Shown piece by piece: positions 1 through 5,504 of a stretch of DNA of 5,504 nt. Under the pieces are notes generated by a model. That model did no database searches, was not told the DNA's origin, and saw only the letters and a list, made by a program, of their open reading frames with translations. This stretch comes from Candidatus Zixiibacteriota bacterium. Lineage in GTDB: Bacteria > Zixibacteria > MSB-5A5 > JAABVY01. The DNA is taken from the NCBI GenBank assembly GCA_011777135.1, contig JAABVY010000174.1, positions 1 through 5,504 on the forward strand, read 5' to 3'. Positions within the stretch are counted from its first letter, which is position 1; each line of letters opens with the position of its first letter. Position numbers and translations under genes: made by a program.

Positions 1-1295
1 ATAACGGTTACCCGTTTGCGCAGTCAAGGATCAATTCCATGCAGAGGTCTGATGCGAGTGTAAAAATAGAACTGCAGATAACTTCCGGACCTTATGTGCA
101 GATAGATTCACTGCTCTTCACCTCGGAAAAAGATCTCTCCGCACAGTTTATGCTGCGAAGGTCCGGGCTGCAGGGGGGAATGGCATTCAGCCAGCAGAAG
201 ATCGAGAATTCAGTTGCAAGGCTTAATTCTCTTGACTATATGCATATCGAACAGCAGCCGCAGGAGGAATTTTATAATAACTATAACAGCTGTCTGCTTG
301 TTTATGATGTCGAACAGGGAGGATTGAACCGGCTCGAGGGCGCGCTGGGCTATAATCCCGGCACTGAGCAGATTGATGGCTTCGTATTCGGATTCCTGGA
401 TCTGAGTTTTTATAATCCATTCGGGGACGGCAAGAATTTTTTCCTGATGTGGAACAAGCCCTCACAGATCTCAAGCAGGGTGAAAGTCAACTTTGAGTAT
501 CCATATCCAGCCGGTATACCCTTTGAGACCTCGCTCGGAATCGAACAGGAGAAATTCAGGGATATCTACCTGTCATTGAATGCCGAATTGAATGTATCGC
601 AGACTTTCTCATTAAACGACAAACTTCAGGCCGGATTCAGGTGGAGCAAGATTACTGCCCAGGGTGAAAGTTTCAGGTCGATTTTTGACAGCAGAGTTTA
701 CCAGGCCTCGCTTGGATTGGCACTGTCTTCCTTCGAAGATCAAATAATGGATTTGTCGGGAAGAAGCCTGGAGGTAAGACTGTCCTATATTCATAAGAGG
801 CTCTATCGTACGCTGGGGATTACACCGGGTGAAAACAGCTTCAACCCATTTAAAGCCGAGCTGGTTTTACGAGGTGGTCTTGAGCTTTCGAGTTTATTCT
901 TTGCAGATGTGAAAGGGAATTTCGCGGGTTTCTCCGAAGATGAGAGCCTCATCTCAGCTGCGGAGATGATAAAACTGGGCGGAAGGGAAACGTTACGCGG
1001 GTATTCAGAGGAGCAATTCATAACTCCACGGGCGGGATGGACCAATCTTGAATTTGGAGTGTATCAGCCGGGTCAACTAAAAGCATATGTATTTGCAGAT
1101 ATGGGTTATGCCCGTCTTACGGATATATATTCTGACCGGGAGGCTCAGGCATTCCAGGATGAATTTTTATTTGGCGCAGGCTTCGGATTTCATCTATTTT
1201 CCGGGCAGACCGGATTGGATTTAAATATCGGCTGGAGCAAAGATGACAGCTTCGGTGAGGGAAAACTTTATTTAATAGTGGATAACAGGTTTTGA
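1..1295 (+). CDS. Omp85 superfamily (BamA/TamA-like) outer-membrane protein, 5' truncated by window edge
   Basis: Outer-membrane beta-barrel protein of the Omp85 family, whose members insert or export proteins or lipids at the outer membrane. The frame is open to the left edge: the codons from position 3 read NGYPFAQSRINSM, a typical POTRA segment (GYPFA), so the ATG at 39 is internal and the true start lies upstream. Of 430 visible residues, about the first 105 are POTRA-like (V-x-I-x-L-x-I-x-x-G, then a final repeat ending in VYDVEQG). The barrel begins near LEGALGYNPG and DLSFYNPFGDGKN. The family's loop-6 signature appears as LGGRETLRGY (visible residues 325-334, LRGY at 993-1004). The chain ends in a beta-strand with C-terminal Phe (LYLIVDNRF), the usual recognition signal for barrel assembly. 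Whether it is BamA, TamA or a specialised paralogue cannot be told without the N-terminus. It overlaps the next gene by four bases. Confidence 0.88.
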   Translation, partial: NGYPFAQSRINSMQRSDASVKIELQITSGPYVQIDSLLFTSEKDLSAQFMLRRSGLQGGMAFSQQKIENSVARLNSLDYMHIEQQPQEEFYNNYNSCLLVYDVEQGGLNRLEGALGYNPGTEQIDGFVFGFLDLSFYNPFGDGKNFFLMWNKPSQISSRVKVNFEYPYPAGIPFETSLGIEQEKFRDIYLSLNAELNVSQTFSLNDKLQAGFRWSKITAQGESFRSIFDSRVYQASLGLALSSFEDQIMDLSGRSLEVRLSYIHKRLYRTLGITPGENSFNPFKAELVLRGGLELSSLFFADVKGNFAGFSEDESLISAAEMIKLGGRETLRGYSEEQFITPRAGWTNLEFGVYQPGQLKAYVFADMGYARLTDIYSDREAQAFQDEFLFGAGFGFHLFSGQTGLDLNIGWSKDDSFGEGKLYLIVDNRF

Positions 1296-2167
1296 TTGCA
1301 TATATAGTCAATGTATTAAAACTGATGAGGTGGCAGAACTGCCTGATAACCATGTTCGTGGTTGTGATAGCGGTTTTTCTGCTGCCTTTTATACCGGAGA
1401 TTCACAAGATAATTATCGCCGCTATTGCCTTCGGCTTGATTTGCGCTTACGGCAACATTCATAACGATATCGCGGATTACAAGGCCGACATAATTAATCA
1501 TCCCGAACGGCCGCTGGTAACCGAAAGAATAAGCATGAGGTCGGCGATATTATGGCTGCAATTATGTCTGGCGGCAGGGCTGATTTTGTCTCTGCTGGTT
1601 AATTCGCAGTGCTTCATCATCGCGGCGATTGCCTCTTTCGCACTCTTTCTTTACAGCTTATTTATCAAGAGAATTCCGCTGCTGGCAAATGTGTGGGTGG
1701 CGCTGATTGCAGCATCAACTTTTATTTATGCGGGTTACATTAGCCCATTATATAAACTGTGGGATTTCAGCTTGATTAATGCCGGAGCGCTGATATCTTT
1801 CTTCTTTCATCTGGGACGCGAATTGATCAAGGACCTTCAGGACATGGAAGGCGACCTGGAGGTCGGAGTATCTACAGTTGCATTGAGCTGGTCTCCTGTT
1901 ATTTCCAAACTGCTTGCGACACTTTCATTTATTATGGTTGGAATCCTGGCTGTGATGCTCTACCTTTTTTTGAAACCCGGCCTGGAATTCGTGGTAATAT
2001 TCATAATCGGCGTCTTTTTGCCGCTGGTAATTCTGACGGTTATGATGTGGAGAAGTTCAGCTCAAATTGCATATAGAACTGTTTCTGCCTGGCTAAAGGT
2101 CTTAATGCCTGTGGGTATGCTGACTCTGCTCCTGGCCAGAGAGAAATTACCGCTTGACAGCTTTTAA
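1292..2167 (+). CDS. UbiA-family membrane prenyltransferase, DGGGP synthase-like
   Basis: Integral-membrane enzyme of 291 residues that should transfer a polyprenyl group from its diphosphate to an acceptor. Both Asp-rich Mg-diphosphate motifs are intact: NDIADYKAD (residues 58-66, NDxxDxxxD) followed by INHPERPL (68-75), and KDLQDMEGD (180-188). YSLFIKR (121-127) matches the conserved YSxxLKR loop. Hydrophobic stretches lie near 18-34, 40-56, 88-103, 107-124, 131-149, 160-173, 204-227, 232-252 and 267-282, as expected for a nine-helix UbiA fold. The EGD second motif and short loops resemble geranylgeranylglycerol-phosphate geranylgeranyltransferases more than UbiA or MenA proper, but acceptor specificity is inferred. 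The start is TTG at 1292, inside the preceding TGA, with a weak GTGGA about 9 bases upstream. The first ATG (1325) would remove residues resembling the conserved N-terminal helix and has no ribosome site, so TTG is preferred. Confidence 0.85.
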   Translation: MIAYIVNVLKLMRWQNCLITMFVVVIAVFLLPFIPEIHKIIIAAIAFGLICAYGNIHNDIADYKADIINHPERPLVTERISMRSAILWLQLCLAAGLILSLLVNSQCFIIAAIASFALFLYSLFIKRIPLLANVWVALIAASTFIYAGYISPLYKLWDFSLINAGALISFFFHLGRELIKDLQDMEGDLEVGVSTVALSWSPVISKLLATLSFIMVGILAVMLYLFLKPGLEFVVIFIIGVFLPLVILTVMMWRSSAQIAYRTVSAWLKVLMPVGMLTLLLAREKLPLDSF

Positions 2168-2190
2168 GGGTCGGCTTTATTGGAACGCAT

Positions 2191-3102
2191 ATGAGAATTG
2201 GCAAACTAATTATAATATTTATACTTACGCTGGCAGCTCTGCCCGCCTCCCTGATTGCGGGTGAGCTGTCATTTGAGGTTATTCCCTCCAGTCAGCATCT
2301 GTCGGTGGGCGACACTCTCACGCTTACAATGAAAGTGATTGTCTACGGTATGCCCGAGCGTTATGAGGTGGAGCCGATGTCAAAGCTGGAGCTTCCCGGG
2401 TTCACCACGGTTTCGACTTCACCGCGGCATCGGCGGGGAATAGAAAACGGGGAGACCTTCGAGGAGAGAATAACCACATTCAAGATGATTGCCGAGGAGC
2501 CGGGGGAACATACCATACCATCATTTGAAATTCCATATCATGCCGACAGCCAGAGCGAAAACCAATATCTCACCTCACAGGAACTGCAGATAGTTGTAAA
2601 GCCGGCACCTGCGGGGCTGGCCCGATCGAATGCTCCATATATTGTCGGAATATTTATTCTGGTAATCCTGATTTCGGTCGGCGGGTTCTATCTCTGGCTG
2701 CGAAGAACGAAATCAAAACAATTTGCAGAAGAAGAGGATCGCAATATCGAGATGAAATTCAAAAACTGGGCGGATGAATTAAGCAAATTGCTGGCATCCG
2801 GCAAAACGGACACATTTACCCAGCAAGCATTCAATTACGTGAATGAATTTATTGAGGATAATTATCATCTTGGCCTGAAAGGCAAGAGGTTTGAGAAACG
2901 CATGATGATAATTCAAGACAAGGGTGTGAATTTGAGGCTGATCGAGCTTCTAAAAATAACTCATGATCATCTGGAGGAATATAAATTCGGCGGGATTACT
3001 CATAATACCAATGAATTGAGCGAATTAATGGATGAACTCAAGAACATTGATCAATATATAGATAAGCCGAAAACGAAAAGCGAATCGGGAGATAGAGTAT
3101 GA
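2191..3102 (+). CDS. Short BatD-like membrane-anchored protein
   Basis: Predicted type I membrane protein of 303 residues. Residues 1-23 form a signal peptide (Arg/Lys start, hydrophobic core, LIAG cleavage region). Residues about 26-138 form one periplasmic beta-sandwich domain with BatD features: SVGDTLTLTMKV (38-49), LPGF (68-71), ENGETFEERIT (85-95), EEPGEHTIPSFEIPY (102-116) and YLTSQELQIVVKP (126-138). A single membrane helix spans about 149-169 and is followed by RRTKSK, the positive-inside side. Residues about 185-290 form a charged, helical cytoplasmic tail. Classical BatD proteins are roughly twice this length with several such beta domains, so this is a reduced version; the overall plan also recalls DUF4381 proteins. 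It follows the UbiA stop by 23 bases with a weak GGA 6 bases before the ATG, and its stop overlaps the moxR start as ATGA, suggesting co-translation with the ATPase it may anchor or regulate. Confidence 0.75.
   Translation: MRIGKLIIIFILTLAALPASLIAGELSFEVIPSSQHLSVGDTLTLTMKVIVYGMPERYEVEPMSKLELPGFTTVSTSPRHRRGIENGETFEERITTFKMIAEEPGEHTIPSFEIPYHADSQSENQYLTSQELQIVVKPAPAGLARSNAPYIVGIFILVILISVGGFYLWLRRTKSKQFAEEEDRNIEMKFKNWADELSKLLASGKTDTFTQQAFNYVNEFIEDNYHLGLKGKRFEKRMMIIQDKGVNLRLIELLKITHDHLEEYKFGGITHNTNELSELMDELKNIDQYIDKPKTKSESGDRV
3087..3092 (+). promoter_or_regulatory. Ribosome binding site of the MoxR gene
   Basis: GGGAGA lies about 6 bases before the ATG at 3099, inside the last codons of the BatD-like gene. 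It supports that ATG as the start, within the ATGA stop/start overlap. Confidence 0.55.
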
Positions 3103-4085
3103 ATCAGGATATTAAAGAGATTCAGGCAGAAGTTGAAGAGAAATCGAAGTTTTTGCAGAATTTAACGGGTGAAATCAGGAAGATAATAGTCGGGCAGAAT
3201 TACCTGATCGACCGTCTCCTGGTGGGACTCCTGGCGGATGGTCATATTCTGATCGAGGGCGTGCCCGGATTGGCCAAGACCCTTTCGATCAAGACCTTAT
3301 CCGACTGTATCCAGAGCCGTTTTCAGAGGCTGCAGTTCACGCCGGATCTTCTGCCGGCGGATTTGATCGGGACTATGGTGTTCTCACCGCAGGAAGGCAA
3401 GTTCTTCCCCAAGAAAGGACCGATTTTCGCCAACCTGATTCTGGCCGACGAGATCAACCGCGCTCCGGCCAAGGTGCAGTCGGCGCTCCTGGAGGCGATG
3501 CAGGAACGCCAGGTGACTATTGGAGATACGACCTATCCATTGGATGAGCCGTTTATGGTCCTGGCCACCCAGAATCCCATCGAACAGGAGGGGACATATC
3601 CATTGCCTGAGGCCCAGGTGGACAGGTTCATGCTCAAGATCAAGATCACCTATCCCAGGCGTGAGGAAGAACTGCAGATTATGGAACGGATGACTGTCGG
3701 GCAGGTTTTTGAACTGGCTAAGGTGACCTCGCCGGAGGAGATTCTGAACGCCCGCAAAGTGGTTAATGGCATTTATGTCGACGACAAGGTTAAGGAATAT
3801 ATTGTCAGCATCGTAATGGCTACCCGTGATCCGGAATCATTCGGTCTCGATCTCTCCCAATATATAGCCTATGGCGCCTCGCCGCGTGCCAGTATCTATC
3901 TCAATCTGGCGTCGAAGGCGCATGCATTTCTGCGAGGGCGGGGATATATCACTCCCGAGGATGTCAAGCAGATTGGTATGGATGTACTGCGGCACCGGGT
4001 GATCCTGACTTATGAGGCCGAAGCTGAGGAACTTACCTCGGAAGATATTATCCAGAAAATATTTGATGAAGTCGAGGTGCCATAG
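3099..4085 (+). CDS. MoxR-family AAA+ ATPase
   Basis: Cytoplasmic AAA+ ATPase of 328 residues, the normal length for MoxR proteins, which act as chaperones in metal-cofactor insertion or complex maturation with VWA-type partners. All core motifs are visible: Walker A GVPGLAKT (54-61), Walker B LILADE (113-118) followed by INRAPAKVQSALLEAMQERQ (119-138), sensor 1 ATQNP (156-160), the IEQEGTYPLPEAQVDRF segment (161-177) with the likely arginine finger R176, and sensor 2 YGASPRA (258-264) with R263. The C-terminal lid helices follow, including ITPEDVKQIGMDVLRHR (284-300). Nothing is missing, so it should be catalytically active. It overlaps the BatD-like gene by four bases and its TAG is one base before the DUF58 start, so the three are almost certainly translated together. 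Its client is unknown. Its codons are clearly richer in G+C than the end of the gene before it. Confidence 0.97.
   Translation: MNQDIKEIQAEVEEKSKFLQNLTGEIRKIIVGQNYLIDRLLVGLLADGHILIEGVPGLAKTLSIKTLSDCIQSRFQRLQFTPDLLPADLIGTMVFSPQEGKFFPKKGPIFANLILADEINRAPAKVQSALLEAMQERQVTIGDTTYPLDEPFMVLATQNPIEQEGTYPLPEAQVDRFMLKIKITYPRREEELQIMERMTVGQVFELAKVTSPEEILNARKVVNGIYVDDKVKEYIVSIVMATRDPESFGLDLSQYIAYGASPRASIYLNLASKAHAFLRGRGYITPEDVKQIGMDVLRHRVILTYEAEAEELTSEDIIQKIFDEVEVP
4074..4079 (+). promoter_or_regulatory. Ribosome binding site that decides the DUF58 start
   Basis: GAGGTG sits 7 bases before the GTG at 4087, inside the last codons of the moxR gene. It supports the GTG start over the in-frame ATG at 4012, which would overlap moxR by 74 bases. 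Confidence 0.6.
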
Positions 4086-4086
4086 A

Positions 4087-4971
4087 GTGGCGGTCGTACC
4101 ATCCGAAATAATCAAGAAAGTCCGCATGATCGAGATCCGGACCCGGCGCCTGGTAAACGATCTCTTTTCGGGTGAATATCACTCGATATTCAAGGGACGC
4201 GGGATGGAATTCGATGAGGTACGTGAGTACCAGATCGGGGATGATGTCCGTCAGATAGACTGGAATGTGACCGCGCGTACCGGCACGCCATTCATCAAGA
4301 AATTCACCGAGGAACGTGAACTGTCTGTAGTATTCCTGATCGATGCTTCCGGGTCTCAGCATTTCGGGAGCGGGCGACGTTTAAAAAGCGAACTGGCGGC
4401 TGAATTGACCGCCCTGCTTTCATTGGCGGCTATCAAGAATAATGACAAGGTAGGGATGATCATATTCACCGACAAAATCGAAAAATTCGTTCCGCCCAAC
4501 AAAGGCCGCAAGCATGTCTTAAGGTTGATCCGTGAGGTGCTGTATTTTGAACCGGAGGAGAAGCAGACCAACATTTCCAATGCGCTGGAATACTTTTTGA
4601 ATGTTATCAAGCGGCGTTCGGTGGTATTCCTGATTTCTGATTTCTATGCCTCCGATTTTGAACGTGAGCTGCTCCTGGCCGGCAGAAAGCATGACCTCGT
4701 GGCAATCCGGCTGACCGATCCGCGCGAGATGGAGATTCCGCCTTGCGGATTAGTATATATGGAGGATGCCGAGACCGGTAAACCCCTCTGGCTGGATACG
4801 CACGATACCGATTTCAGGCGGCAGTTTACCGAGAATCGCCGGGAAGAACTGAGGCAGATCGAACGCATGTTCAAGCAGAACAATGTCGATTTTATCGATC
4901 TGGACACATCCGGATCATACATAGAACCATTGATAAAATTCTTTAAGATGCGGGAAAAGAGGATTCATTAA
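4087..4971 (+). CDS. DUF58 protein with von Willebrand A-like MIDAS domain
   Basis: Protein of 294 residues (GTG start), the usual size of the short, soluble DUF58 proteins that accompany MoxR ATPases. The DUF58 signature is near perfect: SGEYHSIFKGRGMEF (28-42), DEVREYQIGDDVRQIDWN (43-60) and VTARTGTPF (61-69). A VWA-like fold follows, with MIDAS DASGS (86-90, DxSxS), a candidate MIDAS Thr at T161 (QTNISNAL) and SDF (184-186) as the third metal-binding segment, so divalent-metal binding is likely retained. FVPPNKGRKHVLRLIRE (134-150) is another conserved stretch. No signal peptide or membrane helix is seen, so it should act in the cytoplasm as the partner of the MoxR ATPase. The in-frame ATG at 4012 is rejected because it adds 25 basic, non-conserved residues read from the moxR frame overlap; homology begins at EIIKKVRMIEIRTRRLV (7-23). 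ATG 4126 would cut into this region. Confidence 0.95.
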   Translation: MAVVPSEIIKKVRMIEIRTRRLVNDLFSGEYHSIFKGRGMEFDEVREYQIGDDVRQIDWNVTARTGTPFIKKFTEERELSVVFLIDASGSQHFGSGRRLKSELAAELTALLSLAAIKNNDKVGMIIFTDKIEKFVPPNKGRKHVLRLIREVLYFEPEEKQTNISNALEYFLNVIKRRSVVFLISDFYASDFERELLLAGRKHDLVAIRLTDPREMEIPPCGLVYMEDAETGKPLWLDTHDTDFRRQFTENRREELRQIERMFKQNNVDFIDLDTSGSYIEPLIKFFKMREKRIH

Positions 4972-4974
4972 AGC

Positions 4975-5504
4975 ATGACCGAAACGGTTGCAGATATCAG
5001 GCAGTCCATAAATCGTTATTTCTTCTGGGGAATTATTGTGCTGGCTCTGATTATGGGGCTGGCCATGATATTCCTCAGGATTGTGGATGGCGACGAGGGT
5101 TTTTATCTGTCTGCCGCCACTATGCTCTCGAATGGCGCCGAGCCCTACCTTGACTTCTTTTTTCCGCAAATGCCCGGCTTGCCTGTTTTTCTGTCTCCCT
5201 TCAGCGGACATGGCTGGACCACACTATTCTTGGCACGGGCTTTTGGATTTATCTGCCATCTGGTCCTGGCGCTGTTGATATATAACTACTCTAAGAGTAT
5301 TCTGGATAACCGCGCTCTCAATCTCAGCCTGTTTTTTCTCGCCGCTCTCTCCGGCCCGCTTCTGACATGGAACAGCCTGGCCAAGCCGTATCCATTGAGC
5401 AATCTGTTCTTCTTTTCGTCATTTGCAATTTTGACGCTGACAATTAAGCAGCGCAAGATGAATTATCTGATGATATTTTTGACTTTTGCATTTTTAGCTC
5501 TGGC
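4975..5504 (+). CDS. GT39/ArnT-like polytopic membrane glycosyltransferase, 3' truncated by window edge
   Basis: The first 176 residues of an integral-membrane protein; the frame has no stop before the right edge. After a short cytoplasmic N-terminus, helix 1 spans about 16-35 and is followed by RIVDGDEGFYLSAATML (35-51). The acidic pair D40-E41 in DEGFY is the typical first-loop catalytic or metal-binding motif of GT39/PMT/ArnT-like enzymes. NGAEPYLDFFFPQMPGLPVF (53-72) matches their G-x-P-Y-x-D...P loop. More helices follow near 84-104, 115-131, 141-157 and 163-176. Members of this superfamily transfer a sugar from a polyprenyl-phosphate carrier to protein, lipid A or other envelope glycans on the periplasmic side; donor and acceptor here are unknown. 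The ATG lies 3 bases after the DUF58 stop, with GAGGA (4959-4963) 11 bases upstream. Family assignment rests on the N-terminal third only. Confidence 0.75.
   Translation, partial: MTETVADIRQSINRYFFWGIIVLALIMGLAMIFLRIVDGDEGFYLSAATMLSNGAEPYLDFFFPQMPGLPVFLSPFSGHGWTTLFLARAFGFICHLVLALLIYNYSKSILDNRALNLSLFFLAALSGPLLTWNSLAKPYPLSNLFFFSSFAILTLTIKQRKMNYLMIFLTFAFLAL

Noticed and set aside
39..41. ATG at 39 as the start of the outer-membrane protein gene
   Set aside because: The frame is open to the window edge and the preceding codons encode a POTRA-like GYPFA segment; there is also no ribosome site before it.
1117..1353. Minus-strand open frame across the Omp85/UbiA junction
   Set aside because: It is antisense to two well-supported genes, its sequence shows no recognisable motif, and no ribosome site or other support was seen.
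2168..2190. Possible promoter or terminator in the only intergenic gap
   Set aside because: The gap is 23 bases, too short for a complete promoter, and shows no inverted repeat with a T-run.
4012..4086. N-terminal extension of the DUF58 gene from ATG 4012
   Set aside because: It lies inside moxR, adds basic non-conserved residues, and a good GAGGTG site precedes the GTG at 4087.
4048..4362. Minus-strand open frame opposite the start of DUF58
   Set aside because: It is a shadow of the strongly conserved DUF58 coding sequence, with no domain or plausible protein character.
5081..5278. Plus-strand 65-residue open frame within the glycosyltransferase region
   Set aside because: It is out of frame with the continuous reading frame from 4975 that carries the DEGFY motif and membrane helices; its Cys/Pro-rich product looks like an out-of-frame artefact.

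Overview
The window is one densely packed stretch of plus-strand bacterial genes: six reading frames with gaps of at most 23 bases and two overlaps, so it reads as part of a single operon. Both end genes are cut by the window edges. I see no tRNA, rRNA, CRISPR array, mobile element or convincing terminator. The outer-membrane Omp85 barrel with a C-terminal Phe shows a two-membrane (Gram-negative-type) bacterium. A BatD-like/MoxR/DUF58 module together with a UbiA enzyme of the archaeal-lipid (DGGGP synthase) type is compatible with the FCB superphylum or a related uncultured lineage. That placement is an inference; no marker gene here fixes the taxon.

Layout: (1) positions 1-1295, the 3' part of an Omp85/BamA-TamA family outer-membrane protein, with the end of a POTRA region followed by a beta-barrel; (2) 1292-2167, a UbiA-family membrane prenyltransferase that starts at a TTG overlapping the previous stop; (3) 2191-3102, a short BatD-like protein with a signal peptide, a periplasmic beta domain, one membrane anchor and a helical cytoplasmic tail; (4) 3099-4085, a MoxR AAA+ ATPase overlapping gene 3 by ATGA; (5) 4087-4971, a DUF58 protein with a von Willebrand A-like MIDAS, starting at GTG one base after the moxR stop; (6) 4975-5504, the 5' part of a polytopic GT39/ArnT-like glycosyltransferase that runs off the window.

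How they may work together: genes 3-5 form a compact MoxR-type chaperone module (AAA+ ATPase, DUF58 MIDAS partner, membrane-anchored BatD-like partner) of the kind linked to metal insertion, protein maturation or envelope stress. The BatA/BatB VWA proteins that often follow are not next in line; a glycosyltransferase takes their place. The flanking genes all concern the envelope: outer-membrane protein or lipid export, polyprenyl lipid synthesis, and lipid-linked sugar transfer. The common theme is the cell envelope, but the sequence alone does not prove functional coupling.

I did not find a clearly undescribed system. The points most worth a second look are the minimal BatD-MoxR-DUF58 arrangement and the DGGGP-synthase-like UbiA in a bacterial envelope operon.
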